Source: MGBC163016 sp910588905
GTDB lineage: Bacteria > Actinomycetota > Coriobacteriia > Coriobacteriales > Eggerthellaceae
DNA length: 64,000 bases
Direction: 5' to 3'
Assembly (NCBI GenBank): GCA_948616985.1
Contig: CAPGDO010000003.1
Span: 94,383-158,382 of the forward strand
Shown here: in pieces, positions 15,286 to 24,009 of the stretch
How the letters are laid out: every line of letters begins with the position of its first letter
Position numbering within the stretch: the stretch's first letter is position 1
Made by a program: the position numbers and the translations under genes
The notes under the pieces: generated by a model
Seen by the model: only the letters and a program-made list of their open reading frames with translations
The model's database searches: none
What the model was told of the DNA's origin: nothing

Positions 15286-16767
15286 ATGAGCATCAAGACC
15301 ACTCATCGCACAGGGTTCAGACGCGTTATCTGCGACCTGCGTCGCCAACCGACACCCTTCTTGCTCTTCACCGCGTACAAGACGTTCGCTATCTTGCTCT
15401 TCCTTCAAGGCTTCTTCTTTTCGGACGCCTTTGAGATAGCAGGAGACGCGACCATCCCCGTTTCAGCTCTCTTCCTCTTGGTCTGCGCAGCTGTTTTTCT
15501 GTTCTTCGCCCTTCGCTTCAAGAGGATCACGATCGTTGATAAGGATGGCTATCTCTGGGCTCTCGCCGTGAGCATGACGCTTGGATCCTTCTTCCTCTTC
15601 GTGGAAGGACAGAGCGATATGGCGCATGAAGGGATCCGAACGATTGTCTTCGGGGCAGGCATTGCGCTCCTCGCCGTTGGAACGGTGGGCATCCATATCG
15701 AATTGGGACGATTCTTCGGGATGCTCGGGATGATGCCCACGATGACCTATGGGATAGCCTCAGGGCTCGCCGCGGGCATAGCCTCTTTGATCCTGACCCT
15801 CTTAGGTCCCATGGTGTGCTGGCTGCTCGCTTTCGTGATGCCCGCTCTCATTGTGGTACTTTTCCGCTGTGCCCGTCTGAGCGCCTTCCCCAATCAGTGT
15901 GCACTCTATCGCGAATCCACCATCGAATTGCTCATCCCCTACCGCTTCCTCGCCACGTCCGTCACCCAAGGCCTAGCTTTAGGGATACCCCTTGGATTCG
16001 CAAGCGCCTCTGGCGTCTTCTTCCAGGAGCTCGACGCGGCTAGCTATGTAGTAGCAGCGATCCTGGCATTCCTCACCGTCTTGACGTTCCAGATGGATTT
16101 CAATCAGTCCATCTATCAGATCGGATTTCCTCTCGCTGGTGCCGGCCTGCTCGCTGCAGGTCTCCTCGGTCCATCCTCGCCGACCGCTGTGTTCCTCCAG
16201 ACAGCAGGGTTCCTCTACTTGGATCTGGTCCTCTGGGGGCTTGGTTCATATCTCATCAAGAACTGCGATCAACCTGCCACCTGGTTAGCCTCCTGCCCGA
16301 GCGCAGCTCTCATGACGGGACGCGCCTTCGGGATCATGATAGGTGCCATAGCGCTCCATGAGCTCTCGAATGAGGGGGAGGTCATGGCGTTCTTCTGCGG
16401 ACTCGCATTCCTGATGCTCATAATGGCCCTGGTATTGAATAAGGGATCGAATCTGCGCACGGGTTGGGGGTTCGTACGTCCTGGGGATCCAGACGAAGCA
16501 GCGGATAGCTTGCGTACCTGCGAAGTGGTTGCTCAGGAGTTCGGATTGACCCCGCGCGAACAGCAGATCATGCATAGCATCATCAGTGGCCAGTCACGCA
16601 AAGAGATCGCTACGGATCTCTTCGTTGCTCCCAACACCATCAAGACGCATATGCATAACCTCTACGGTAAGCTCGATGTCCATTCCGAGGCCGAACTGAA
16701 AGCTTTCATTGCGAAGCGGGAGCGGATGTTCGCATCCGAGATATCCTCTGACCCCGTCTCCGAGTAG
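15286..16767 (+). CDS. membrane-anchored LuxR-family regulator (about 12 TM + HTH)
   Basis: The product of 493 aa has about twelve hydrophobic segments (residues ~25-400) and a C-terminal GerE/LuxR domain (GLTPREQQIM, then ATDLFVAPNTIKTHMHNLYGKL near residue 455). This fusion of an MFS-like or sensor membrane part to a LuxR DNA-binding domain is abundant in Eggerthellaceae, where members sit next to the catabolic operons they control. Here it is beside the unassigned membrane protein and the amidohydrolase. The start at 15286 is preferred because AAGGTGATCACG gives a ribosome site, and the longer frame from 15178 adds residues unlike the family. The ligand is unknown. Confidence 0.88.
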   Translation: MSIKTTHRTGFRRVICDLRRQPTPFLLFTAYKTFAILLFLQGFFFSDAFEIAGDATIPVSALFLLVCAAVFLFFALRFKRITIVDKDGYLWALAVSMTLGSFFLFVEGQSDMAHEGIRTIVFGAGIALLAVGTVGIHIELGRFFGMLGMMPTMTYGIASGLAAGIASLILTLLGPMVCWLLAFVMPALIVVLFRCARLSAFPNQCALYRESTIELLIPYRFLATSVTQGLALGIPLGFASASGVFFQELDAASYVVAAILAFLTVLTFQMDFNQSIYQIGFPLAGAGLLAAGLLGPSSPTAVFLQTAGFLYLDLVLWGLGSYLIKNCDQPATWLASCPSAALMTGRAFGIMIGAIALHELSNEGEVMAFFCGLAFLMLIMALVLNKGSNLRTGWGFVRPGDPDEAADSLRTCEVVAQEFGLTPREQQIMHSIISGQSRKEIATDLFVAPNTIKTHMHNLYGKLDVHSEAELKAFIAKRERMFASEISSDPVSE

Positions 16768-16773
16768 AGATAA

Positions 16774-16804
16774 AGAGGGCGCATCCTGTGCGGACGCGCC
16801 CTCT
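16774..16804. terminator. terminator-like hairpin, copy 2 of the repeated 33-bp element
   Basis: AGAGGGCGC (16774-16782) pairs perfectly with GCGCCCTCT (16796-16804) between the convergent LuxR and atpC genes. On the minus strand TTTATC follows the stem, consistent with a terminator for the atp operon. Both stem and loop match the element at 11113-11143. Confidence 0.75.
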
Positions 16805-16842
16805 TCAAACAGGCTCAATATGCTAGGAGGGAACGCTGGGCT

Positions 16843-17277
16843 TTAAGCGTTGTTCTCCTTATAGGCGATCTGCGTCTCATACCATTCCAGACGCTTGCGG
16901 CTGACCCGCAGCTCAACGCTGGTCTGTTCGCCTTCCTCTTGCTCAAGATCAGCGATATGACCACGCATGGCTTCGGCCTTCTTACGAACCTCTTCGACGT
17001 CGATGGTATCAACATCGCAACCGAAGCGGCCGAGCACCGTCAGGATGTTGTTGAACACCTGACTGGCTCCTTCATAGAGCAGGAACTTGCGCTGCTCCTT
17101 GCCCGCTTCGTCCAGGTTCAGGGTGAGCACGCCGCCGTTCTTGTTGGTGGCCACGATCATCTCGTGGCCCGGTAGCACACCATAGGAACCCTCGGCCGAA
17201 GGAACCGATGCGTAGGCTATCTCGCCCGCGAACAGCTCGCGCGTGGGGATGCAGACGACGCAACGGAGGGCAGCCAT
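16843..17277 (-). CDS. atpC: F1F0 ATP synthase subunit epsilon
   Basis: The product of 144 aa starts with the beta-sandwich domain (VCIPTRELFAGEIAYASVPSAEG, GVLPGHEMIVA) and ends in an alpha-helical hairpin (residues ~90-140) that can contact the catalytic core. The length is typical. It is the last gene of the atp operon, starting one base after the atpD stop codon. Epsilon couples the central stalk to gamma and limits wasteful ATP hydrolysis. Confidence 0.95.
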   Translation of the reverse strand: MAALRCVVCIPTRELFAGEIAYASVPSAEGSYGVLPGHEMIVATNKNGGVLTLNLDEAGKEQRKFLLYEGASQVFNNILTVLGRFGCDVDTIDVEEVRKKAEAMRGHIADLEQEEGEQTSVELRVSRKRLEWYETQIAYKENNA

Positions 17278-18726
17278 TTATGCCTCATCCTTCTGCATGG
17301 CCTCATAGGCAGCATACACGTCCTCGATGGGGCCCTTATTGACGAAGCACTGCTCGGGGATGTGGTCGCACTTGCCGTCCAGGATCTCCTTGAAGGAGCG
17401 CACGGTGTCCTCGATGGGAACGTAGACGCCCGGAACACCCGTGAAGACCTCAGCCACATGGAACGGCTGCCCCAGGAACTTCTGAACCTTACGGGCACGG
17501 TTCACCGTGATCTTCTGATCCTCGGAGAGCTCGTCCATGCCCAAGATGGCGATGATGTCTTGCAGGTCCTTGTACTCCTGCAGGATCTGCTGCACACCCA
17601 CGGCCACGTCGTAGTGCTCCTGGCCCACGATCTCAGGGTCAAGGGCGCGAGAGGTGGAGTCGAGCGGGTCCACAGCGGGGTAGATGCCCAGCTCGGCGAT
17701 GCCGCGGGAAAGGACCGTCTTCGCATCCAAGTGGGTGAACGTGGTTGCCGGCGCCGGGTCGGTCAGGTCGTCTGCGGGAACGTAGACAGCCTGCACCGAG
17801 GTGATGGAACCGGTGGTGGTGGAGCAGATGCGCTCCTGCAGGTCACCCATCTCCGTAGCCAGAGTAGGCTGGTAACCCACAGCGGAGGGCATGCGGCCCA
17901 GCAGTGCGGATACCTCAGAACCCGCCTGGGTGAAGCGGAAGATGTTGTCGATGAAGAGCAGAACGTCCTGGCCCTGATCACGGAAGTACTCGGCTTCGGT
18001 GAGGCCGGCCAGGCCAACGCGCAGACGGGCCCCAGGAGGCTCGTTCATCTGACCGTAGACCAGACAGGTCTTCTCGATAACGCCGGACTCTTCCATCTCC
18101 AGGTAGAGGTCCGTGCCTTCGCGGGTGCGCTCACCCACGCCGGTGAAGACGGAGGTGCCACCATGCTCCTGAGCCAGGTTGTTGATGAGCTCCTGGATGG
18201 TAACGGTCTTGCCTACGCCAGCGCCACCGAACAGACCCGTCTTGCCGCCCTTGACGTAGGGCTCGATCAGGTCGACCACCTTGATGCCCGTCTCGAAGGT
18301 CTCCGTAGAGGTGATGAGGGTGTCGAAGGCCGGAGCCGGGTGGTGGATGGGCATCCATTCCACATCCGTGGGCATGGGCTTGCCGTCAACCGGCTCGCCC
18401 AGCACGTTCCAGATGCGGCCCAAGGTTGCCTGGCCCACAGGCATCATGATGGGGTTGCCCGTGTCGACGGCGTCAACGCCGCGCACGAGGCCGTCGGTGG
18501 AAGTCATGGCAACGGTGCGCACGATGTCGCCCGGAAGCTGTGTTTCCACTTCCAGTACCGTGCTGAAGTGCCCAGACGGCGTTTCCGCATCAACGGTGAG
18601 CGCGTTGTAGATGGCCGGCATCTGATCCGGCGGGAACTCAACGTCAACAACAGCGCCGACAACGCGGACGATGCGTCCGGTAGCACCCGTGCCCTGACTC
18701 CTTTCCTTGTAGATAGTATCAGCCAT
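17278..18726 (-). CDS. atpD: F1F0 ATP synthase subunit beta
   Basis: The product of 482 aa is the catalytic F1 subunit. The P-loop reads GGAGVGKTV near residue 160, followed by GERTREG, the Walker B block VLLFIDNIFRFTQAG and the ALLGRMPSAVGYQPTLATEMG signature. The first ~18 residues (MADTIYKERSQGTGATGR) form a slightly longer, Gly/Thr-rich leader than usual before the conserved IVRVVGAVVDVEFP. It lies directly between atpG and atpC, with no spacing on either side. Confidence 0.98.
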   Translation of the reverse strand: MADTIYKERSQGTGATGRIVRVVGAVVDVEFPPDQMPAIYNALTVDAETPSGHFSTVLEVETQLPGDIVRTVAMTSTDGLVRGVDAVDTGNPIMMPVGQATLGRIWNVLGEPVDGKPMPTDVEWMPIHHPAPAFDTLITSTETFETGIKVVDLIEPYVKGGKTGLFGGAGVGKTVTIQELINNLAQEHGGTSVFTGVGERTREGTDLYLEMEESGVIEKTCLVYGQMNEPPGARLRVGLAGLTEAEYFRDQGQDVLLFIDNIFRFTQAGSEVSALLGRMPSAVGYQPTLATEMGDLQERICSTTTGSITSVQAVYVPADDLTDPAPATTFTHLDAKTVLSRGIAELGIYPAVDPLDSTSRALDPEIVGQEHYDVAVGVQQILQEYKDLQDIIAILGMDELSEDQKITVNRARKVQKFLGQPFHVAEVFTGVPGVYVPIEDTVRSFKEILDGKCDHIPEQCFVNKGPIEDVYAAYEAMQKDEA

Positions 18727-19653
18727 TTATTCCTCCAAAGCTGCGGCGCCGCCGACGATCTCGTTGATCTCGGTGGTGATGGCGCCTTGACGTACACGGT
18801 TGTATAGACGGGTCAGCGTGGACACCATCTCGTTAGCGTTGTCCGTTGCAGACTTCATCGCGTTGCGGCGCGCGCCCTGCTCACCTGCAGCAGAATCGAT
18901 CAGCGCGTAATAGAAGCAATTGCGAAGATAGGCCTTCATGAGGTAATACATGACGGATTCAGCGTCGGGCTCGAAATCGATATCACCCGGCAGCTTCTCC
19001 AGGTCCTGCTCCAAGAACTGCTTGAAGACATTCTCACCGTCATTGAGGCCCAACAGGTCTGCGTAGGACTCCTCCTTGATGGGCAGCACCTGCTGCTCGA
19101 CCAAGGTCTGCTCAGCGGCGTTCTTCGCATGGTTGTAGACGATGAACACCTCGTCCAGCTTGTCGTAGTGGTAACCGTCTCCCGAATAGAGCGAGAGCTC
19201 TGCTGCTTCCTCATAGGTAGGATCTGCAGAGTAGCCCGCGAATTCGAAGACAGGCTTGATGCCCCGATAGTTGAAGTAGCCGATGGCCTTCTTGCCGCAA
19301 GCAGCCACCTCTACCTCAACGCCTTCGCTCTCCAGCCGGTGGATCAGCTTGTCAGCGTGCTTGAGCACGTTGGAATTGAAGCCACCTGCAAGCCCGCGAT
19401 CGGATGCCACAACCACTACCAGCGCACGCTTCATCTCATCATGGACCTGGAGCAGCGACTCAGAGGAGAGCGGCGCATACTTCGCCGTGGAGATGAGCAT
19501 ATCCGAGATAGCGCATGCCCACGGAAGGGCGTTCTCCACACGCTCTGATGCGCGGCGGATCTTCGCAGCCGCCACCATCTCCATGGTACGCGTAATCTGC
19601 TTCGTCGAAGAGACGGAGCTGATTCGCCTTTCTATGTCGTGAAGGTTGGGCAT
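18727..19653 (-). CDS. atpG: F1F0 ATP synthase subunit gamma
   Basis: The product of 308 aa is the rotating central stalk. The N-terminal helix (DIERRISSVSSTKQITRTMEMVAAAK) and the C-terminal helix (RNAMKSATDNANEMV, then YNRVRQGAITTEINEIVGGA) are the conserved coiled-coil that turns inside the alpha/beta hexamer. Length is normal. It starts 13 bp after atpA and is followed immediately by atpD. Confidence 0.97.
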   Translation of the reverse strand: MPNLHDIERRISSVSSTKQITRTMEMVAAAKIRRASERVENALPWACAISDMLISTAKYAPLSSESLLQVHDEMKRALVVVVASDRGLAGGFNSNVLKHADKLIHRLESEGVEVEVAACGKKAIGYFNYRGIKPVFEFAGYSADPTYEEAAELSLYSGDGYHYDKLDEVFIVYNHAKNAAEQTLVEQQVLPIKEESYADLLGLNDGENVFKQFLEQDLEKLPGDIDFEPDAESVMYYLMKAYLRNCFYYALIDSAAGEQGARRNAMKSATDNANEMVSTLTRLYNRVRQGAITTEINEIVGGAAALEE

Positions 19654-19666
19654 GTCTTACCTAGCC

Positions 19667-21232
19667 TTACTCTGTAGGTGCGAATGCCTGCTTGAAGGAG
19701 TCGATCGCAGCGTTCATCTTCGCTTTGATGTCATCGTCAAGGGCCTTCTTCGTATTGATGTCGTCGAAGATGTCAGCGTTCTTCGCGCGGATGCTATCCA
19801 AAAGCTCCGTGCGGAAGCGAACGACATCTCCCAGAGGCAGGTCATCCAGGTAGCCTTCGTTGCCGGCATAGATGGCGACCACTTGCTCAGCCACGGGCAT
19901 GGGCATGTAGCGGCCCTGCTTCAGCAGCTCGGTCATGTGAGAGCCACGGGTGAGCTGGTCTTGGGTGGCTTTGTCGAGGTCAGAGCCGAACTGGGTGAAC
20001 GCCTGCAGCTCACGGTAGGATGCCAGATCCAGACGGAGCGAACCGGCCACCTGCTTCATGGCCTTGATCTGCGCGGAGCCGCCAACGCGGGACACGGAGA
20101 TGCCTACGTCAACAGCGGGGCGCTGGCCCTGGAAGAACAGGTCGGTCTGCAGGAAGATCTGGCCGTCGGTGATGGAGATGACGTTAGTGGGGATGTAGGC
20201 GGACACGTCACCGGCCTGCGTTTCGATGATGGGCAGAGCCGTCATGGAACCGCCACCATTCTCATCGGACATCTTCACCGCGCGTTCCAGCAGACGGGAG
20301 TGCAGATAGAACACGTCACCAGGATAGGCCTCGCGCCCGGGCGGGCGACGAAGGGTCAGTGACATCTGACGATAGGCCACTGCCTGCTTGGAAAGGTCAT
20401 CGTAGATGATGAGCACAGCCTGGCCCGGATTGTCTGCATCCGCGGGCTTGCCGTCCTTGCCGTTGTAGACGAAGTACTCGCCCATGGCAGCACCGGCCAT
20501 AGGGGCGATGTACTGCAGCGGCGCCGAATCAGAAGCACTAGCGGAGACGATGATGGTCTTCTCCATGACGCCATGGCGCTCAAGGGTCTCCACAACGCCT
20601 GCGACGGTGGAAGCCTTCTGGCCAACGGCGACATAGATGCAGATCATGTCCGTTTCTTTTTGGTTGATGATGGCGTCGATCGCGATAGCGGTCTTACCGG
20701 TCTGGCGGTCGCCGATGATGAGCTCACGCTGACCGCGGCCGATCGGGATCATGGAGTCCACGGCGATGAGACCGGTCTGCATGGGCTCATGGACCGGCTT
20801 ACGGGCGGTAACGCCGGGAGCCTTGAACTCCACGGGACGCGTGCCCTCGGCCTGAATGGGGCCCTTGCCGTCAATGGGCATACCCAGCGGGTTCACCACG
20901 CGGCCGAGCATAGCCGGACCTGCCGGCACCTCCACGATACGACCGGTGGTCTTCACCTGGTCGTTCTCTTTGATTGCTGTGACGTCACCCAGAAGCACGG
21001 CACCGACTTCATCCTCTTCCAGGTTCTGAGCCAAGCCGTAGACGGTCTTACCGTCACCGCTGGTGAACTCCAGAAGCTCGCCGGCCATGGCGTCACGGAG
21101 CCCATCAACGCGGGCAATGCCGTCACCCACTTGGATGACCGTGCCCACCTCTCTGGACTGAACGTTCACGTTGAGCGCTGCGAGCTGCTTGCGCAGCGCC
21201 TCATCGATCGCCTGAGCGGTGATCTCTGTCAC
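19667..21232 (-). CDS. atpA: F1F0 ATP synthase subunit alpha
   Basis: The product of 521 aa is the non-catalytic nucleotide-binding F1 subunit, with P-loop GDRQTGKTAIAIDAI near residue 170 and the family signature PAVDVGISVSRVGGSAQ near 365. The start overlaps the atpH stop by 4 bp (ATGA). It forms the hexamer with beta and carries the delta attachment site at its N terminus (TAQAIDEALRKQLAALN). Confidence 0.98.
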   Translation of the reverse strand: MTEITAQAIDEALRKQLAALNVNVQSREVGTVIQVGDGIARVDGLRDAMAGELLEFTSGDGKTVYGLAQNLEEDEVGAVLLGDVTAIKENDQVKTTGRIVEVPAGPAMLGRVVNPLGMPIDGKGPIQAEGTRPVEFKAPGVTARKPVHEPMQTGLIAVDSMIPIGRGQRELIIGDRQTGKTAIAIDAIINQKETDMICIYVAVGQKASTVAGVVETLERHGVMEKTIIVSASASDSAPLQYIAPMAGAAMGEYFVYNGKDGKPADADNPGQAVLIIYDDLSKQAVAYRQMSLTLRRPPGREAYPGDVFYLHSRLLERAVKMSDENGGGSMTALPIIETQAGDVSAYIPTNVISITDGQIFLQTDLFFQGQRPAVDVGISVSRVGGSAQIKAMKQVAGSLRLDLASYRELQAFTQFGSDLDKATQDQLTRGSHMTELLKQGRYMPMPVAEQVVAIYAGNEGYLDDLPLGDVVRFRTELLDSIRAKNADIFDDINTKKALDDDIKAKMNAAIDSFKQAFAPTE

Positions 21233-21807
21233 TGGCTATCACCTCCATCTGTTCCTTTGAGAACGTAGCGGGCGCGGTTGAGCTGGCTCAACACGCTAGC
21301 ATCAATGCGCATCCCGTTCACGCTCATGATTATCCCGCCGAGGATGGATGGATCGATGCCCTCATTCAGCACCGCCTTGCATCCGAGCTCGGCTTCTGCT
21401 TTCTTGTTGATGAGTTCGCGAAGCTCATCGTCCAAGGGGACGACCGTGGTGACATCCACCACGACGAGCTTCAGCGCGGCCATCATGGCGTCTTCGTAGC
21501 CATGGAAGACTTGACCCAGAAGGTCAACATCTCCCTGCTCTGCCATGACCGCCAGCGTCTCAGCAAGCGCTATCTCGCAATCTGCGAAAACGGCTTTCGC
21601 CAGCCCATAGCGCTGTTCGGGCGTATAGCTGGCGTCCTTCAGCGCCAAGGATAGGTCCATATCCGAGTAGATCAGATGACGAAGCTCGGCCATCTGATTG
21701 CGGACTGCTACCACCTCGTCTGCGCCACCCGCATCGTTGGCGGCATTGAACATGGTGTCAGCGTAGACCTTGACCTTGCCCTGTTGCACGAGACGGTTAA
21801 TTGCCAT
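21229..21807 (-). CDS. atpH: F1F0 ATP synthase subunit delta
   Basis: The product of 192 aa is the peripheral-stalk subunit that ties b to the top of F1. The N-terminal helical domain (VKVYADTMFNAANDAG) and the C-terminal GGIIMSVNGMRIDASVLSQLNRAR block are conserved. The start is placed at the ATG at 21807 (MAINRLVQQGK), which overlaps the atpF end by 11 bp, because an upstream extension to 21873 would lie wholly inside atpF and is not family-like. Confidence 0.93.
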   Translation of the reverse strand: MAINRLVQQGKVKVYADTMFNAANDAGGADEVVAVRNQMAELRHLIYSDMDLSLALKDASYTPEQRYGLAKAVFADCEIALAETLAVMAEQGDVDLLGQVFHGYEDAMMAALKLVVVDVTTVVPLDDELRELINKKAEAELGCKAVLNEGIDPSILGGIIMSVNGMRIDASVLSQLNRARYVLKGTDGGDSQ

Positions 21808-22405
21808 TGAAGCTTCCCGCCTCTTTGACGTAGCGCTCGATGATGGCGCGATGCTCGCCTTCGGTGAGGTCATTACCGATCAGCTTCGCCGCAACATCCA
21901 CCGAGGTATCAGCGATGGACGCCTGGAGCTCAGCCATGGCGGCCTTCTTCTCAGCGGCGATGGTGGTGCGCGCCTTCTCGATCATGTCCGCAGCGTCTGC
22001 CTGGGCCTTCTCCTGGATGCTCTGGCGTACTGCTTCGCCGGTCTCGCGAGCATCAGCCACCACTTTGGCGGCTTCAGCCTTCGCGTCGGCCAGCTGCTTC
22101 TTGTACTCCGCAAGCACCCGCTCGCTTTCGATCTTGGCGTCCTCTGATTGCTTCAGAGCTTCCCTGATCGTGTTCTCGCGCTTCTCCAGCATGCCTGCGA
22201 ACATAGGCCAGCCGAATTTCGCGAGGATGATCCAGAGGATGATGAAGGCAACCAGCATGGGAACGAATTCCAGCATGTCCGGCAGGATGGCGGAGATGCC
22301 GCCGGTCTCCTCGCCTTCAGACGCGAATGCGAGCGTAGGGCAGAGAGCCAGCGCGGACGCGCATGCGCCTGCGAGCATAGCTGTCTTTCTCGCTCTTGGT
22401 TTCAC
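21797..22405 (-). CDS. atpF: F1F0 ATP synthase subunit b, with signal-like N terminus
   Basis: The product of 202 aa has the b-subunit layout: a membrane helix (MLVAFIILWIILAKFGWPMF near residues 50-70) and a long charged coiled-coil (residues ~72-165) rich in Ala, Glu and Lys. Ahead of it is an extra N-terminal segment with basic residues, a hydrophobic Ala/Leu stretch and LAFASEG at about residues 25-31, which looks like a cleavable signal peptide. A b subunit usually begins with the membrane helix. It ends 11 bp inside atpH. Confidence 0.95.
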   Translation of the reverse strand: MKPRARKTAMLAGACASALALCPTLAFASEGEETGGISAILPDMLEFVPMLVAFIILWIILAKFGWPMFAGMLEKRENTIREALKQSEDAKIESERVLAEYKKQLADAKAEAAKVVADARETGEAVRQSIQEKAQADAADMIEKARTTIAAEKKAAMAELQASIADTSVDVAAKLIGNDLTEGEHRAIIERYVKEAGSFNGN

Positions 22406-22465
22406 GTGCTTCCTCCTTCTAGCCTTGATCTGGCTTGATTCCTTGATAGCCGATAAGACCAGAAG

Positions 22466-22684
22466 CTACATGATGAAGGCGAGCACGAAGCCGATGAGGG
22501 CGAGCGCCTCTGCAAGAGCAGCACCAAGGATGAAGTTGGTGAACAGACGGCCCTGGAGCTCAGGCTGGCGAGCGGTGCCGACGCAGCAGCCATAGCAGGC
22601 GATGCCGATGCCGATGCCAGGTCCGATGGCGCCGAGGCCGTAGCCGACGACCTTCAGTGCAGCGAGTACCATTGTAATTTCCAC
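22466..22684 (-). CDS. atpE: F1F0 ATP synthase subunit c
   Basis: The product of 72 aa is the proteolipid that forms the membrane rotor ring. It has two membrane helices and the polar loop ARQPE (residues 38-42). The ion-binding acid is E59, in ALAEALALIGF. The residue after it is Ala and the equivalent of the Na+-ligand Gln in helix 1 is Ile (GPGIGIG), so a proton-type ring is predicted. The start is the GTG at 22684: AGGAGG lies 5 nt upstream, whereas the ATG at 22672 is too far from it. Three cysteines (C30, C33, C34) near the end of helix 1 are unusual. Confidence 0.93.
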   Translation of the reverse strand: MEITMVLAALKVVGYGLGAIGPGIGIGIACYGCCVGTARQPELQGRLFTNFILGAALAEALALIGFVLAFIM

Positions 22685-22808
22685 AGTTTCCTCCTTTTTT
22701 CGTTTTTGAGCCTGTTTTCTCAAAAACCTTCTACTATGGCAACCGGGCGTGGAACCCGGGGGTGCCCACATTCGGGCGCGGCGCCGCAGAGCGGCCCGCT
22801 GGGGTTTC

Positions 22809-23594
22809 CTAGTGCGCTGAGGTGGCCAGCTGGATGTAGACCGCGCTCAGAATGGTGAACACGTAGGCCTGGAGGAACGCCACCAGCGTTTCCAGAGCGT
22901 ACATGACCACCAGCAGCAGGAACCACGGGATGGTGAGGACGCCGGATACGACATCCATGGATTGGATGCAGGTCAGCAGGAACACGCTGGAGGCCAGCGC
23001 GAAGATGCCGAGCACCATGTGCCCTGCGAACATATTGCCGTACAGTCGGACGGCCAGGGTCAGCAGGCGGATGATGGTGGAGAGCAGCTCCAAGAACCAG
23101 ATGATGGGAACCATCACGATGGGCAGCCCTGAGGGAGCGAGGGACTTGAGGTAGCCCAGACCACCATGGGCCTTCACGCCCCAGAAGATGAAGTAGACGA
23201 ATGAGATGAGGGAGAGCGCCCAGGTCACCGAGATGGTGCCCGTGGGGGTCTTGCAACCGGGGATGAGTCCCACGAAGTTGGAGATCAGGATGAAGAAGAA
23301 CAGCGTGGCCAGGAAGGGAACGTGCTTCTTGTACCCATGGCCGATGACCCCTTCGCCCATATCATTGCGGACGAACTGATAGCCGTATTCCACCGTGTTG
23401 ATGAACTTGTTCTTGGGGATCAGCGTCAGCTTCTTGGACGCCACCAAGATGACGACGAGCGTCAAGATCCAGCAGATGATCATCCAGAGGATGTACTGGG
23501 TCATCCCGAACTCTGCATTGCCGATGACGATGGCAGAGTCGAACGATGCTTTCAGATGAGGTACGTCCTCAGACAGCCACTCGAGAGCTCCCAC
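22809..23594 (-). CDS. atpB: F1F0 ATP synthase subunit a
   Basis: The product of 261 aa is the stator channel subunit, with five to six membrane helices. The essential arginine is in LTLAVRLYGNMFAGHM near residue 187, and the C-terminal half carries the conserved LVAFLQAYVFTILSAVYI helix. Length and order are typical. It starts 4 bp after the small AtpI-like gene and is followed by a 124-bp spacer with GC-rich secondary structure before atpE, which may help raise c-subunit translation independently. Confidence 0.96.
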   Translation of the reverse strand: MGALEWLSEDVPHLKASFDSAIVIGNAEFGMTQYILWMIICWILTLVVILVASKKLTLIPKNKFINTVEYGYQFVRNDMGEGVIGHGYKKHVPFLATLFFFILISNFVGLIPGCKTPTGTISVTWALSLISFVYFIFWGVKAHGGLGYLKSLAPSGLPIVMVPIIWFLELLSTIIRLLTLAVRLYGNMFAGHMVLGIFALASSVFLLTCIQSMDVVSGVLTIPWFLLLVVMYALETLVAFLQAYVFTILSAVYIQLATSAH

Positions 23595-23598
23595 TTGG

Positions 23599-23895
23599 CT
23601 ACTCCTTCTCCCTTTTCCCCGTCAAGGTCCTTCTGACCCCGAAGACTATCGCCACGACAGAGAGCGTGACCGCCTCTGCCAGTACGAACGGCATGGCCAC
23701 GTCGCGCGCAAGATTGACGCAGAGGATGGCGAAGGCGAACATGATGACGAAGGAGATCAGAAGGCTCAAGAGCAATATGGACATGTGCCCGAAGTTGCTG
23801 GTAGCTGTGACCTTCTTCGTCATGCGCAGTCCCACGACCAACGGCACGAAGCCGATGATGCCTGCGAGGACTCCGCCTAAGACTGCCAGTGCCAT
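23599..23895 (-). CDS. AtpI-like small membrane protein
   Basis: The product of 98 aa has three hydrophobic segments and a basic C terminus (VRRTLTGKREKE). Position rather than sequence identifies it: it is the first gene of the atp operon, 4 bp before atpB, where AtpI/subunit I is found. AtpI proteins help c-ring assembly or Mg2+ handling. I do not see the usual two-pair helix layout clearly, so it may be a lineage-specific substitute. Confidence 0.7.
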   Translation of the reverse strand: MALAVLGGVLAGIIGFVPLVVGLRMTKKVTATSNFGHMSILLLSLLISFVIMFAFAILCVNLARDVAMPFVLAEAVTLSVVAIVFGVRRTLTGKREKE

Positions 23896-23986
23896 AACCT
23901 GCTTTCAATCGTTCCCAAGCGCGCGTTGTGCGCAAACCATTTCGTATGATAGCCAAGATGGTTTTTAGGGCTAGCAGGGCGGCGGC

Positions 23987-24009
23987 AAAAAGGGGTGAGC
24001 GGTGACCCC
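23987..24009 (-). terminator. intrinsic terminator after the dCMP deaminase gene
   Basis: On the minus strand GGGGT (from 24009) pairs with ACCCC (to 23992) and is followed by TTTTT at 23991-23987. The stem overlaps the stop codon of the deaminase gene. It separates the tsaC-rpiB-glyA operon from the atp operon, so atp must have its own promoter in 23896-23986. Confidence 0.7.

Noticed and set aside
17362..18807. Long plus-strand open frame (481 aa) antisense to atpD
   Set aside because: Its translation is low-complexity, rich in His, Val, Gly and Arg, has no ribosome site or motif, and lies exactly opposite a certain gene; it is a product of GC-rich codon use.
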